64,000 nt of DNA from an uncultured Succinatimonas sp. (GCA_900317105.1 ONFP01000004.1:1-64000), one strand, 5' to 3'. Counted from the stretch's first letter, positions 9,366 through 18,978 are shown. Notes: generated from the letters alone by a model not told the origin. Program-made: numbers and translations.

Positions 9366-10136
9366 ATGTTTATAACGATTGCTGTAATTTTTGTACTTTT
9401 GGCAACATTTCTGCTCATAATCATTAACATGTACAGTGATTATGTTTCCCGCAGAGAGCAGGATGCTAGACTGATTGCCAATAAAGCTAACAATATTATT
9501 GCAGAATGTGAAGAACTTTTGCTGAATCAGTCACAGGTGGCTTTCTCTAAGACACTGGTGCTGGTGCTTCATTATCGTATTATTCGTGCCCTGCGTAAAA
9601 GAGCCATTGATCCTAAACGCCGTGAAGAAGTCAAAGAGCGTATCGCCAATGAAGAGCGCATGATCAATGAAATAAAGCAGACCTATAAAGATTCCAATGC
9701 CTTTAAAGCACCTGAAAATGATGCCATGGCTCTGACTCAACTGCGTACCATCAGACATTTACGCGGTATTCTCAAGTCAGAGATGAAGTCTGGTGTACCT
9801 ATCAATCCAACTCTTATCAATAAGGAAGATCGCAGACTTTATGTTCTGGTTCTGAAGGTTAATCTTTCAAACCTGATTCAGAAGGTTTTTGAGATGAAGC
9901 GCTTAAAGCAGACCGGAACCTGCAAGACTCTGATTGAAAAAGGTCTTTCTGTAATTAAGCAGTCTGGTGTCAAGGATAACTGGATTCAGGAAAAAGAAGA
10001 TCTTCTGGCAAACATGCTTACAGGACTTAATGCCGAGAAGAAATCCTCTGCCGCAAAGCCTAAACAGGATGCAGCTCAGGGACAGGATGACAAGAGTGAT
10101 CTTGATGAGATCTTCGGTGATAAGAAGAAGTGGTAA
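9366..10136 (+). CDS. membrane-anchored coiled-coil protein, function unknown
   Basis: I do not recognise a named family. The 256-residue protein starts with one strongly hydrophobic helix (about 2-22), followed by a long charged helical region with many Arg/Lys/Glu residues (about 28-125) that looks like coiled coil, a further helical segment (about 150-215), a low-complexity Ala/Lys/Asp/Gln linker, and a compact tail ending LDEIFGDKKKW. The single N-terminal anchor with the bulk basic and cytoplasmic is suggested by the positively charged residues after the helix. I recall similar short 'LDxxFGxKKKW' tails in uncharacterised proteins of Vibrio and Shewanella, but cannot verify this here. 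It is a single-gene unit, with a strong terminator 38 bases past the stop. Confidence 0.7.
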   Translation: MFITIAVIFVLLATFLLIIINMYSDYVSRREQDARLIANKANNIIAECEELLLNQSQVAFSKTLVLVLHYRIIRALRKRAIDPKRREEVKERIANEERMINEIKQTYKDSNAFKAPENDAMALTQLRTIRHLRGILKSEMKSGVPINPTLINKEDRRLYVLVLKVNLSNLIQKVFEMKRLKQTGTCKTLIEKGLSVIKQSGVKDNWIQEKEDLLANMLTGLNAEKKSSAAKPKQDAAQGQDDKSDLDEIFGDKKKW

Positions 10137-10173
10137 GTCTTTTCTATTCTTTACATTATTTCATGAGGTTTTC

Positions 10174-10205
10174 GGCAATGTTTTACATTGCCTTTTCTTT
10201 TTTTG
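10174..10205 (+). terminator. Rho-independent terminator
   Basis: Perfect 7-bp stem GGCAATG / CATTGCC with a TTTTA loop, followed by TTTTCTTTTTTTT. It ends the transcript of the upstream membrane-anchored protein gene. Confidence 0.9.
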
Positions 10206-10353
10206 AGGACTAGATTTTTTTAATCATTTTTTTTCTCCTTATTTATATTATCCTCCCAAAGGAGAAATTTTCAGATAATACAGGTTTGTGACGATTACAG
10301 TTCCTGAATAAAAAAAATCAAGATCATATAGTAAAGAATCTGTTGTGAATGTT

Positions 10354-10384
10354 TAAAAAAGATAAAACCGGCATAAAGCCGGTT
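10354..10384 (-). terminator. Rho-independent terminator after aroC
   Basis: On the minus strand AACCGGC / GCCGGTT forms a perfect 7-bp stem with a 5-base loop, followed by TTATCTTTTTT. It lies 28 bases past the aroC stop and would end the prmB-aroC transcript. Confidence 0.88.
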
Positions 10385-10412
10385 CAGACAAAAGATTTAA
10401 GGAAGACAGAGA

Positions 10413-11510
10413 TTATATCTCAGTTGGAATTTCAAATGCAGAAGGAGGAACATTTGCACATTGAGCACGATGCTTTAATGCTGCATCTAAAAGTGTAACT
10501 GCAAGCATTGCCTCTGCAATCGGAACTGCTCTGATACCGACACAGGGATCATGACGTCCCTTTGTTACTATTGAAGTAACCTTGCCCTCTTTATCAATGG
10601 TATTTCCTGGTACCAGAATACTTGATGTTGGTTTTAAGGCCATCTTTACAATGATTTCCTGACCGGAACTGATTCCTCCTAAAATACCACCGTTGTGATT
10701 TGACATGAATCGCTCAGGGGTAAGCTCGTCACGTGCTTCAGATCCTTTCATTGAAGCCATATCAAAACCATCGCCAATCTCAACACCTTTTACAGCATTG
10801 ATTCCCATCATAGCGTAGGCAATCTGAGCATCAAGACGGTTGAAGACTGGATCACCAAGCCCAACCTTTACTCCGTGGGCTCTGACCTGTACACATGCTC
10901 CGACAGAATCACCTGCAGTTGCAAGTTCCTTAAATAAAGCCTTTAAATCCTCTATCTTTGCTGGATCTGCAAAGTTGAACTCGTTCTCTGATGCAGCCTT
11001 TGGATCATAGATATCTGTTTTAATATTACCGATCTGGGTAACACAACCATCTATTGTGATATTGAAGAGTTTTCTTAAAACCTGTTTTGCGACAGCTCCA
11101 GCAGCTACTCTCATAGCTGTTTCACGAGCTGAGGCTCTTCCACCGCCACGGTAATCTCTGATACCGTATTTTGCAAGATATGTATAATCAGCATGTCCTG
11201 GACGGAAAGAATTCATAATTGCAGAATAATCTCCAGAACGCTGAGAGGTGTTCTCAATAATCAGACCCAAAGAGGTGCCTGTGGTTTTGCCTTCAAACAC
11301 ACCAGAGATAATTCTAACCTGATCCGGTTCATTTCTTGGAGTACCGTATCTGGTTGAACCAGGACGTCTTCTGTCAAGGTCTGGCTGAATAACGCTTTCA
11401 TCAAGTTCAATTAGAGGTGGAACACCGTCAATAATTGCTGCAAGAGCCGCTCCGTGACTCTCTCCACAGGTCGTAACTCTGAAAATTTCTCCGAATGTAT
11501 TAGCGGGCAT
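10413..11510 (-). CDS. aroC: chorismate synthase
   Basis: Converts 5-enolpyruvylshikimate-3-phosphate to chorismate with reduced FMN, the last common step of aromatic amino acid, folate and quinone synthesis. The 365-residue length matches the family (E. coli 361). Signatures are clear: [17 protein letters not shown] near residue 16, [17 protein letters not shown] near 47-63, [11 protein letters not shown] near 101, and [12 protein letters not shown] near 119. The gene overlaps the 3' end of prmB by 11 bases, the same prmB-aroC order as in E. coli, so the two are translationally coupled. Confidence 0.98.
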   Translation of the reverse strand: MPANTFGEIFRVTTCGESHGAALAAIIDGVPPLIELDESVIQPDLDRRRPGSTRYGTPRNEPDQVRIISGVFEGKTTGTSLGLIIENTSQRSGDYSAIMNSFRPGHADYTYLAKYGIRDYRGGGRASARETAMRVAAGAVAKQVLRKLFNITIDGCVTQIGNIKTDIYDPKAASENEFNFADPAKIEDLKALFKELATAGDSVGACVQVRAHGVKVGLGDPVFNRLDAQIAYAMMGINAVKGVEIGDGFDMASMKGSEARDELTPERFMSNHNGGILGGISSGQEIIVKMALKPTSSILVPGNTIDKEGKVTSIVTKGRHDPCVGIRAVPIAEAMLAVTLLDAALKHRAQCANVPPSAFEIPTEI

Positions 11511-12519
11511 TATTTACCTCTAAAGCTGCCTTTTCAAAGACATCATGATAGGCTCTTAACTGCTCTACTCCGAGGATGAACACTCCAGTGCCACCACGTT
11601 TGAGATCAACAAAATGGAATGGTACGGTTGGGAATAAATCAACCAGCTGTTCTTCTGAATTGCCAACTTCCATAATCAGGATACCGTCATCATTCAGATA
11701 ATCTCCTGCCTTGGCAAGGATTTTCTTTGCACAGTCAAGACCATCATCGCCTGAGCCTAATGCTAGATCAGGTTCACAACGGAATTCGTCCGGCATTGTG
11801 GCAAGATCATAGCTATCCACGTATGGAGGATTTGCTACAATCACATCATACTTGTCGCCCTCAGGAAGATTCTCGAAAAGATCGGATTTTATTGGGAACA
11901 CACAGTCCTCAAGACCGTAGCCTTCAATATTGATATTGGCAACTTCCAGAGCCTCATCAGAGATATCTACCGCATCAACCTCTACATCTCTGTCAAAATG
12001 GAGTGCAATAGCGATAGCTATACATGCTGATCCTGTACACATATCAAGCACTCTCTGAGGCTGGCTGTCCACGTAAGGGTCGAAACCTGATTCAATAAGT
12101 TCTGCAATTGGTGATCTTGGAATAATGACTCTGTCATCAACATAGAATTCTTTTCCGCAGAAGAATGCTCTGTGTGTCAGATATGGTGTTGGAATTCGAT
12201 TTAAGATTCTCTGGCAGGCAATCTTGCCGATAAGCTCCCTCTCGCTTTTGGTTAGCTTTGAGTTAAGTGTAGACTCATCACAAGGTGGCTGAAGATGCAT
12301 TACAGCCTGTACAATCTCAATGGCTTCATCCCAGTAATTTGCAGTTCCATGGCCAACATATATTGAATAGCTGGCAAAGCAGGATACAAGATAACGAACA
12401 ACATCCTGAACAGTTGTTAATTCGTCATTAATTGAAGTGGTAATCTGTTCTGCACTAGGCAGTTCGTCCAATAATGAATGAATGATTGCAATTTCTTGAT
12501 TATTCTGAAGTTTCGACAT
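11500..12519 (-). CDS. prmB: ribosomal protein L3 N5-glutamine methyltransferase
   Basis: Methylates a glutamine of ribosomal protein L3 using S-adenosylmethionine. The 339-residue protein has an N-terminal helical substrate-binding domain, then a class I methyltransferase fold with the SAM loop [12 protein letters not shown] (159-170) and the glutamine-binding NPPY motif (230-233). The long N-terminal domain and the position directly ahead of aroC favour PrmB over the release-factor enzyme PrmC. The start has no clear Shine-Dalgarno sequence. An extended -10 promoter lies about 45-50 bases upstream. Confidence 0.95.
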   Translation of the reverse strand: MSKLQNNQEIAIIHSLLDELPSAEQITTSINDELTTVQDVVRYLVSCFASYSIYVGHGTANYWDEAIEIVQAVMHLQPPCDESTLNSKLTKSERELIGKIACQRILNRIPTPYLTHRAFFCGKEFYVDDRVIIPRSPIAELIESGFDPYVDSQPQRVLDMCTGSACIAIAIALHFDRDVEVDAVDISDEALEVANINIEGYGLEDCVFPIKSDLFENLPEGDKYDVIVANPPYVDSYDLATMPDEFRCEPDLALGSGDDGLDCAKKILAKAGDYLNDDGILIMEVGNSEEQLVDLFPTVPFHFVDLKRGGTGVFILGVEQLRAYHDVFEKAALEVNNAR

Positions 12520-12562
12520 ATATGTATTTTAAATAAATTAAAAATGAAGTGTATACATGATT

Positions 12563-12571
12563 ATTATATCA
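12563..12571 (-). promoter_or_regulatory. extended -10 promoter for prmB-aroC
   Basis: On the minus strand the sequence reads TGATATAAT, a perfect TGN-TATAAT extended -10 element, about 45 bases upstream of the prmB ATG. No good -35 box is seen 16-18 bases further up, as is common for extended -10 promoters. Confidence 0.5.
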
Positions 12572-12696
12572 CAGTACAAATCTTGTGGTTTTTATGGGAT
12601 TTGAATAGAAAATTGATCTAATCCTGTGCAGGAAATATTGTTGTATTTCTCTGTTTGAAGCCTATATGGAAAGCTTGTACATGCTGATTTAAAGCT

Positions 12697-14358
12697 TTAT
12701 ACTTTTTGTATCTCACAACTATGGTGTTTGTAGCTAACATTTGTATTAGAAATTGTTTTATCGTAGTTAATTCCAACTAAAATTAGATTTCCTTTGTAGT
12801 GATGTAGTCTGTCAGGGTAATTCTGTTTTTTTATTTGTGTTATTGCACAGTCAACATCTTTTTCATATTTAAATTCGATAAGAATGGCAGGAATATCTGT
12901 TTTCTTAGGAATGAAAGATAAGTCAGCATAACCTTTACCTGTATCTAATTCAGGAATAATAGTGTAAAGATCCTGTGCAGCATAATATGCAAGCAAAACT
13001 GCATAAGATAATGCGGCTTCACTATGATAGGTTCTGTTTCCTGCTTTATCATGAGCTGCTTCAAGTAAAGAAGCTACTGTTTTTGCATCACAGTTCCAGG
13101 TTGCTTCAAGCAGTTTTTGAGAATTATCTAATGCTTTAAATGTAACTGACCAGTCTCTGTTTGTAGTAGAAGATTTAAATACTTCCAGCACTTCATTATT
13201 TGGAATATAAATCTCTTTTGTTTCTGCGTAATAACCAAGATACCCCAGGTGAATAAGCATGGTAAGGATATCATCCTTACTGTGGAAAGTTGTCATATCA
13301 TTTTGATAGCCAGTAATATCCACTTTTATACGCCCGCCTTTCATCAGGATAGAAATATCCTCTTTTAGACCATCGAAATTCCATTCGATATACTGTTTTA
13401 AGGCTTCATATGTTTCAGTTTCATTCCAGTAGTTGTTTAGTATTCCTGTTCGAGTTGCTTTAACAACAGATAAGGGATTAAAAATAGAATACTTTTGTGC
13501 CGCTGGAGATGTTCCTGTTGATATAAGCTGTTCGTGATAAGGATCAGGAGGAACGGTATCGCTTAATAAATATCCATCGTACCAGTCTTTTATATTGTTA
13601 AAATTTCTACCGTACTTTTGGGATAGAGTAAAAACCTCATCTTCAGTGAAACCAGCAAATGACGCAAGCTGCATAGGAAATGTCATTGAATATTCATCAA
13701 ACATATTTAAGGCAGAATGCTTGCCATATTTTTTTATAGGAAGAATTCCTGTCATATAGGCTAGTGAAATGTATTCCTTATCTTTAAGCCAGTCTCTTAA
13801 AAAGTCCAGATATTTCTTATGATCCTCCTTATTTTCCTTGTATTCTCTGAAGATTGCATCCCATTCATCAATAATGACAATAAACTGTGTTTTTGTGCTG
13901 TCGTAGATACTGTTCATTACAGTTCTGAGATTACATCTGCTACTGTATCTGACTTCAGGATAAGCTGCTTTTAACTCTGAGATTACCTCGTCGGAAAGGT
14001 AATCAATCATGTCTCTGATATCTTCAGAATCTTCTAGAAAATCCGTCATAACAAGACGAATAACATCGAATTTACCAAGATATTTGTCCCAGAATTGAGT
14101 CTCTGATGATTTATGATTTAGACAAATCTTTAATGATTTAAAAAGAGAGTAACTGTCATCTCCTTTTCCATAATAAGCACATAGCATATCAGCTGCCATG
14201 GTTTTACCGAAACGGCGTGGACGGGAAACACTTATATATCTCTGATTTGTATTAATAAGAGTATTCAGATAACGAATCATTTCACTTTTATCCACAAAGA
14301 TTTCAGAATTAACTGCCATCTGAAATCTCATGTTTCCTGGATTTAGATAAGTGCCCAT
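12697..14358 (-). CDS. AAA-ATPase-like / PD-(D/E)XK nuclease-like protein
   Basis: The 553-residue protein combines an N-terminal AAA-ATPase-like domain (P-loop SRPRRFGKT at 45-53, Walker B IVIIDEWDAIF near 160-170) with a C-terminal PD-(D/E)XK-like module: GKGYADLSF near 475-483, then IEFKYEKD near 493-500, giving the D...(E)xK arrangement. This architecture (AAA-ATPase_like plus PDDEXK_9) is a large, often multicopy family in gut anaerobes, with no established cellular role. Key residues look intact. It stands alone, flanked by ytfK and prmB, with AT-rich spacers on both sides. Family behaviour suggests an accessory, horizontally spread gene; defence or genome-maintenance roles have been guessed but are not shown. 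Confidence 0.82.
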   Translation of the reverse strand: MGTYLNPGNMRFQMAVNSEIFVDKSEMIRYLNTLINTNQRYISVSRPRRFGKTMAADMLCAYYGKGDDSYSLFKSLKICLNHKSSETQFWDKYLGKFDVIRLVMTDFLEDSEDIRDMIDYLSDEVISELKAAYPEVRYSSRCNLRTVMNSIYDSTKTQFIVIIDEWDAIFREYKENKEDHKKYLDFLRDWLKDKEYISLAYMTGILPIKKYGKHSALNMFDEYSMTFPMQLASFAGFTEDEVFTLSQKYGRNFNNIKDWYDGYLLSDTVPPDPYHEQLISTGTSPAAQKYSIFNPLSVVKATRTGILNNYWNETETYEALKQYIEWNFDGLKEDISILMKGGRIKVDITGYQNDMTTFHSKDDILTMLIHLGYLGYYAETKEIYIPNNEVLEVFKSSTTNRDWSVTFKALDNSQKLLEATWNCDAKTVASLLEAAHDKAGNRTYHSEAALSYAVLLAYYAAQDLYTIIPELDTGKGYADLSFIPKKTDIPAILIEFKYEKDVDCAITQIKKQNYPDRLHHYKGNLILVGINYDKTISNTNVSYKHHSCEIQKV

Positions 14359-14497
14359 CTTTTACTCCATCCAAAAAAATAATCTTTTTTTATAGTCTAT
14401 CATGCAAAAAACTAAATAAATAAAAAAACAATTGTTTTTACAGACATAATTTAGGATTGTATGGGAAAACACGATCAGCTACCTATTTCTTATAAGA

Positions 14498-14524
14498 CAA
14501 AAAAATACCCTCAAATTTTGAGGG
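14498..14524 (-). terminator. Rho-independent terminator after ytfK
   Basis: On the minus strand CCCTCAAA pairs with TTTGAGGG (practical loop 3-5 bases) and is followed by TATTTTTTT. It lies about 45 bases past the ytfK stop. Confidence 0.8.
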
Positions 14525-14569
14525 CACTCTTCCATCCCCATTTTCCTGAGGATTAACTTAATGAGATAT

Positions 14570-14788
14570 CTAGTAATGATCTACATTTAAACGGTATGCA
14601 AACTCACCTGCACACTCGTTGATTTCCTTACAGATTTTAAGAGATTTAGTATCCATCTTTACGGTTGCAAGCACTCTGCCGCAATCGAACTCGAATACTC
14701 CACTTCCCTCTAGTACAAACTGACCTTTGAAAAAAGAAACTACATATTTAGCTATTTGTTTAGGAATATACTTCTTAAATACTCTCAT
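14570..14788 (-). CDS. ytfK: YtfK family protein (DUF1107), stringent-response modulator
   Basis: A 72-residue protein that aligns by eye with E. coli YtfK: MR(V/I)F-(K/R)Y-P-(Q/I)AKYV-FF(K/R)G, then G-FEFD-GR(V/I)L. In E. coli YtfK binds SpoT and tips it toward (p)ppGpp synthesis during phosphate and fatty-acid starvation; that role is known for the family, not shown here. Length and lack of signal or membrane segments fit a small cytoplasmic regulator. AAGG lies about 11 bases upstream of the ATG. Single gene with its own terminator. Confidence 0.85.
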   Translation of the reverse strand: MRVFKKYIPKQIAKYVVSFFKGQFVLEGSGVFEFDCGRVLATVKMDTKSLKICKEINECAGEFAYRLNVDHY

Positions 14789-15042
14789 CAGTGTATTAAC
14801 CTTATGTTGATATCTTTCAAAAAAAGTAAATATATAAAAATTTCACATTTCAAAATAAACTTTACAACTTAAATATTAGGATAAAGTTATAAAGTTTGCT
14901 GTGAAAAGAGCATCAATTATTTATTTAATAACAGTTTTTTATTATTTTTGTGACTTGTTCAATTTTATAAAATCATGTTTTTAAGAATGAGACATGACTT
15001 ACAAGTTATTTTGCAAAATTGTGAACAAGAAATATGACGTAC

Positions 15043-15507
15043 CTAGAATAAATAATCATTCTCATATGGAGAAACAAATCTCTCGTATTTAGCCCGGACG
15101 CCATTATAATCCATTACAAGAGCGCAGCCAGTACCAAATTGAGGTGGGATTGTGATTTTTTGATTCAGGTCATAGGAAAGTATTTCTACGAGAGGTAGAT
15201 GAGATACCAGAATAACGTTATCGTACATATCACAGTTGACATCAATAAATGAGATCACATTGTGCGCATTACCTGATGGAGTTAAGTCTGGAATATATTC
15301 AATCTTATCCTTGAAGTCTAACTTGTCGGCTATGATGGTTGCAGTCTGCATGGCTCTGGTTTTAGGTGAACTGTATATTTTTGTGGCTTTAAAGAATTCC
15401 TTGAGTTTTGCGCCGACCTGTCCGACTTCCTCCTGTCCCTGACCGGATAAAACTCTATCTGCATTCTCATAAATGGCATCGCCATGTCTAATTACTATAA
15501 TCTTCAT
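15043..15507 (-). CDS. sixA: phosphohistidine phosphatase SixA
   Basis: Removes phosphate from phosphohistidine; in E. coli it acts on NPr of the nitrogen phosphotransferase system and, as first reported, on the ArcB HPt domain. The 154-residue length equals the family norm (E. coli 161). The catalytic RHG (residues 7-9) follows a short hydrophobic strand, RAMQTA marks the second arginine of the branch, and VSHLP carries the second histidine. There is no cap domain, typical for SixA among histidine phosphatases. A GGTG ribosome site precedes the ATG. The gene is isolated between ytfK and the divergent hns-like gene. Confidence 0.9.
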   Translation of the reverse strand: MKIIVIRHGDAIYENADRVLSGQGQEEVGQVGAKLKEFFKATKIYSSPKTRAMQTATIIADKLDFKDKIEYIPDLTPSGNAHNVISFIDVNCDMYDNVILVSHLPLVEILSYDLNQKITIPPQFGTGCALVMDYNGVRAKYERFVSPYENDYLF

Positions 15508-15665
15508 ATGTCACACCAGAATACTGTTTGCTAACTGACTATAAGTTACACTTTACACAAATTTATTTTACACCGTACTTCTTTCTATTTTTCATATTTA
15601 AGTCGAAGAAATTAAATTTTTTTCAGTTAAAATATAAGTAGTTAAGGTCTTTTCTTAAATATATC

Positions 15666-15685
15666 ACCTGTTTCTTACAGGTTTT
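15666..15685 (+). promoter_or_regulatory. small hairpin in the hns leader
   Basis: ACCTGT / ACAGGT forms a perfect 6-bp stem with a TTCTT loop followed by TTTT, 20-40 bases before the hns-like start codon. It could act as a weak attenuator or merely as a 5' stabilising hairpin; the T run is short. Confidence 0.35.
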
Positions 15686-15705
15686 ACAGCTTTATTAAGG
15701 TTACT

Positions 15706-16113
15706 ATGGATTATAAGTATCTGAAAAACTACAGGAATTTAAGAGCATTCTTTAAAGATGCCTCTTCTGAAGAAATTCAGTTTATTATCTCTAAACTAAC
15801 CGACTTTTACGCTGAAGTTAAGAATAAGGAAGAACAGGCAGAAAAGCTTGAAAAAGCCAGAATACAGTTCTTAAATGGTGTGCTTGATTCGCTTGATGAT
15901 CATAACTTTACCGTTGAAGATCTTATGGCTCTGAAGAAAACAGCTGTAAAAGTGAACCGTTCAAAAATGAGACCACGCTACATGTATTACGACGTTGACG
16001 GTAATGAGTGCCTATGGTCAGGTCAGGGAAAGATTCCAAAAGCCATGCAGCAGGTAATGCAGCGTGATGGAATTACGGACAAGAATCACTATCTGATTAA
16101 AGACAGTGATTAG
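15706..16113 (+). CDS. hns: H-NS family nucleoid-associated protein
   Basis: A 135-residue H-NS/StpA-type protein that would coat and silence AT-rich DNA. The N-terminal two-thirds are helical and charged (dimerisation and oligomerisation). The C-terminal DNA-binding domain reads Y-DVDGNE-LWSGQGKIPKAM (about 95-114); the QGK at 107-109 corresponds to the QGR minor-groove hook of E. coli H-NS. AAGG lies 6 bases before the ATG. A terminator follows. The symbol is by family; whether this is the main H-NS or one of several paralogues cannot be told from this window. Confidence 0.88.
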   Translation: MDYKYLKNYRNLRAFFKDASSEEIQFIISKLTDFYAEVKNKEEQAEKLEKARIQFLNGVLDSLDDHNFTVEDLMALKKTAVKVNRSKMRPRYMYYDVDGNECLWSGQGKIPKAMQQVMQRDGITDKNHYLIKDSD

Positions 16114-16128
16114 TGTTTTTTGAATCTC

Positions 16129-16153
16129 TGCTGTCTGTAACAGCATTTTTTTT
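16129..16153 (+). terminator. Rho-independent terminator after the hns-like gene
   Basis: TGCTGT / ACAGCA stem (6 bp, loop CTGTA) followed by eight T residues, starting 15 bases past the stop. It runs into the stop codon of the convergent pyrF gene. Confidence 0.8.
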
Positions 16154-16844
16154 ACTGAATAGATGCGTTGATATCTACAAGAGCTTTAACAGGATCTTCT
16201 GCCTGAGTAATTGGCCTGCCGATAACCAGATAATCTGAACCTGCGGCAATTGCCTCGGCAGGAGTCATGATTCTCTTCTGATCGCCAATAGATGCTCCTG
16301 CAGGTCGTATGCCAGGTGTAACACAGATAAAAGGTGCAGCTACATTTGTCTTAATCAGAGTTACTTCCTGAGCTGAAGATACAACACCATCCAGTCCAGA
16401 CTCTTTTGCAAGTTTAGCAAGTCTTATTACCTGCTCTTTTGGTTCTGCAGTAACACCAATAGAATTAAGCTGAGATGAATCCATGGAGGTTAATACAGTC
16501 ACTCCAATAAGGTAAGGTCTTTCTCTGTATTTTGATAAAGCTTCAGCTGCAGCGCTCATCATTACAGGACCACCTGAGGTATGTACGTCTACAAGCCAGA
16601 CTCCAAGATCAGCTGCAGCCTCGCAGGCTCTGCTTACTGTGTTTGGGATATCGTGATATTTTAAATCCAGAAAAACCTTAAAACCTTTATCAACAAGCTT
16701 TGCTACGAATTTTGGACCAGCAGAGGTAAAGAGCTCATTTCCTACCTTTAGTCTGCATAAATCACCTGAAACTCGGTCTACAAACTCAAGTGCTTTTTTC
16801 TCATCGTTATAATCTAAGGCAACAATAACCTTGGATTCTTTCAT
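16152..16844 (-). CDS. pyrF: orotidine 5'-phosphate decarboxylase
   Basis: Decarboxylates OMP to UMP, the last step of de novo pyrimidine synthesis. The barrel signatures are clear: VIVALDY at the start, CRLKVG, the catalytic FLDLKYHDIPNT block, LTSM, and the phosphate-binding VTPGIRP plus YLVIGRPIT near the end. I choose the ATG giving MKESKVIVALDY (230 residues): GGAG lies six bases upstream and the codon follows the lapB TAA by one base. Two upstream in-frame ATGs inside lapB are possible but lack that spacing. Third gene of lapA-lapB-pyrF, the same order as in E. coli. Confidence 0.96.
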   Translation of the reverse strand: MKESKVIVALDYNDEKKALEFVDRVSGDLCRLKVGNELFTSAGPKFVAKLVDKGFKVFLDLKYHDIPNTVSRACEAAADLGVWLVDVHTSGGPVMMSAAAEALSKYRERPYLIGVTVLTSMDSSQLNSIGVTAEPKEQVIRLAKLAKESGLDGVVSSAQEVTLIKTNVAAPFICVTPGIRPAGASIGDQKRIMTPAEAIAAGSDYLVIGRPITQAEDPVKALVDINASIQ

Positions 16845-16845
16845 T

Positions 16846-18009
16846 TTAATCTCCATCCAATCCAATCTTAGGTTTTAAGCTTTCCCATTTTCTGCAGGAA
16901 GGACACTGCCAGAACATTATCTTTGACTCAAAGCCGCAGTTAGGACAAGAATACTTGTTGCTCAGAGCAATCTGTGCATCAAGAATACTCTTGATTTGCA
17001 TTATTGATTCATTACTGGTTGCATCATTGCCGTGAGAACGAAGCTCAAGCAGTGCAGAAAAAAGTTTTAAATTTGATTTGTTTTTTATAAAGGACAAAAG
17101 CAGCGCTTCAGCATCATCCTTGCCTGACTGCTGTTCAACAGTCTTAACAAGTTCTACCATGGCCTCTGCAGAATTGGTTCTGTGAACCAGATCCTCGAGT
17201 GCAAAACGATAATTTGGATCTGCACTGTTAGGAAAACATTTTTTCAGTTTTTCAAGACAGATGACACCAGAATTAGGCTCAATAATGCTTACCTCTTTGA
17301 TAAGCTGACTTGCCTTTAAAAGATTATTCTGAGATACAAGAATCTCTGCAAGCTCAAGTCTTGCTCTGATGCTTTTTTTACAGCAGTCAATAGCTTTACG
17401 GTAATTAGCAGCGGCCTGCTCTTTATCTCCATTCAGATACAGCTGTTTTGCAATCTCACAGTAATACTGACTGACCTGCATTGACTGTCTGCCCTCAAGA
17501 GTATCGCTGTAACGGTTTGCAATCTCAATTGCCTTAACATAATCCTGCTCTTTTTCATATACACTTAAAAGCAGAACGGCTGATTCATTCTGCAGTCTTG
17601 GGATATCAACAGTTTTAACTAGGATATCCTCTGCCCTGTCCAGAAGGCCTGCACTGATAAAATCACGGCTTAATTCAAGTAGCGAAATCTCTTTCTCGCT
17701 GTCATCAATATTTTCATCTGAAGACATTTTCTCGTGCAGTGCGATTGCCTTGTCAACCTCACCTCGCTGACGGAAAAGATTACCTAGGGCAAGAGATGAT
17801 TCAAAGGAAGGATCTTTACTGTTCAGGAAGGCAATAAACTTATCAACAGCCTTTTCCTGTTTATTATTTAGAAGATAATCAAATCCTTTTAGATAATTGG
17901 AATTCTGTTTGTTTTTTAAATTCTGCTGTTTCTGCCTGGAGGAGTTATAGCCCATGTAATAGCCATAAACAGCAGCAATAGGAAGGAGTAAAAATAGAAG
18001 TTCAAACAT
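16846..18009 (-). CDS. lapB: lipopolysaccharide assembly protein LapB
   Basis: LapB (YciM) controls LPS synthesis by guiding LpxC to FtsH for degradation and by organising LPS assembly. The 387-residue protein has an N-terminal membrane helix (about 2-17), a series of TPR-like helical repeats (about 35-340), and a C-terminal rubredoxin-like zinc module with CPNC and CPSC near 358-373, exactly the E. coli architecture (389 residues). Its ATG directly abuts the lapA stop, and pyrF starts one base past its own stop. Confidence 0.96.
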   Translation of the reverse strand: MFELLFLLLPIAAVYGYYMGYNSSRQKQQNLKNKQNSNYLKGFDYLLNNKQEKAVDKFIAFLNSKDPSFESSLALGNLFRQRGEVDKAIALHEKMSSDENIDDSEKEISLLELSRDFISAGLLDRAEDILVKTVDIPRLQNESAVLLLSVYEKEQDYVKAIEIANRYSDTLEGRQSMQVSQYYCEIAKQLYLNGDKEQAAANYRKAIDCCKKSIRARLELAEILVSQNNLLKASQLIKEVSIIEPNSGVICLEKLKKCFPNSADPNYRFALEDLVHRTNSAEAMVELVKTVEQQSGKDDAEALLLSFIKNKSNLKLFSALLELRSHGNDATSNESIMQIKSILDAQIALSNKYSCPNCGFESKIMFWQCPSCRKWESLKPKIGLDGD

Positions 18010-18303
18010 TTATTCTTTTGCTGTTTTTGAATCATTCTGTTTGTCGACTTCTTTTTTCAGCTTGTTCAGAGCTGATTTTGCTGATTTCTCTTTAAACCAG
18101 AGTTTTAAACATAGAAGCAGACTTGCATAGATTCCCAAAATAAAACCAAAAATCACACCTATCACTAATACAGATGCAACAGGAATTTCTTTTTGAACAA
18201 ACAGAAAATCGAACATGACCTTAGCATCATTGGCACTGCCGATTGCAAGACCCACAACCGCCAGAAATACAAAGACAATAAAATAAAACCAGAACTTAAT
18301 CAT
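18010..18303 (-). CDS. lapA: lipopolysaccharide assembly protein LapA
   Basis: A 97-residue inner-membrane protein with two transmembrane helices (about 2-24 and 42-66) and a charged Lys-rich tail, as in E. coli LapA (DUF1049, 102 residues). It works with LapB in LPS assembly. I use the ATG preceded by AGGATCGGC, which gives the family length and starts right at the first helix; an in-frame ATG 16 codons further up is possible. The TAA stop is followed immediately by the lapB ATG. Confidence 0.92.
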   Translation of the reverse strand: MIKFWFYFIVFVFLAVVGLAIGSANDAKVMFDFLFVQKEIPVASVLVIGVIFGFILGIYASLLLCLKLWFKEKSAKSALNKLKKEVDKQNDSKTAKE

Positions 18304-18429
18304 GCCGATCCTCATAATTTCTAATGAATATAATAACATAAAGCGCAACAAAGCAAATGTTTTTCATTTACCTGATGCGCTCCTGCCCTAGATGCTTCTC
18401 TAGGCTTAAGTATGATTATGAATGAAGTG

Positions 18430-18714
18430 TTATTTAAGAATATTTACACGTTCTCTAAGCTCGACACCAGGTTTGAAATGAACTACCCTGCGACGACTCA
18501 GATTAACCTGTTCACCGGTCTTTGGATTGTGTGCTACACGAGGCTCATGAATTCGAACTTCAAAACTTCCAAAGCCACGGATCTCGATACGATCACCGGC
18601 TGAAAGAGTTTCAATCATGATTTCAAAAATCTCGCGAACAGAATTATCTACTGTAATAGGATTCTGATAAGGAAATTTCTTAGCTAAAGCCTCAATTAGT
18701 TCGGCACGTGTCAT
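18430..18714 (-). CDS. ihfB: integration host factor subunit beta
   Basis: IHF is the heterodimeric DNA-bending protein; this is the beta subunit. The 94 residues match the family throughout: MTRAELIE at the N-terminus, IEIRGFGSFEVR in the body, the beta-arm with NPKTGE (the proline that intercalates), and FKPGVELRERVN at the end. AGGAGAAT precedes the ATG. In E. coli ihfB lies between rpsA and lapA; here the lapA-lapB-pyrF side is kept but rpsA is 5.6 kb away. Confidence 0.97.
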   Translation of the reverse strand: MTRAELIEALAKKFPYQNPITVDNSVREIFEIMIETLSAGDRIEIRGFGSFEVRIHEPRVAHNPKTGEQVNLSRRRVVHFKPGVELRERVNILK

Positions 18715-18978
18715 AATATTCTCCTAACCCGCACAATCATTCTTTACTCTTTAATAATAGCAAGTATTATTTTTTTCTCTATGATTTAAAAGAATAATTT
18801 AAAAAAAAGAGAAAATTTTTAGCTGTTTTTTGACGTATAGCTAATTTTAAGTTAAGGAAAAATAAAACATAATTAATTTAATGTTTATTTTTTAATAAGT
18901 TAATTATAGTTTATTATTCGTATATTTTCTAAACTTTTATTAAAATCATATAGTTAATATATTTATCACCTTTTCCTT

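Noticed and set aside
18360..18420. Hairpin GCCTAGA / TCTAGGGC between ihfB and lapA as a terminator
   Set aside because: The stem is bulged and no T run follows; ihfB and lapA may be co-transcribed.
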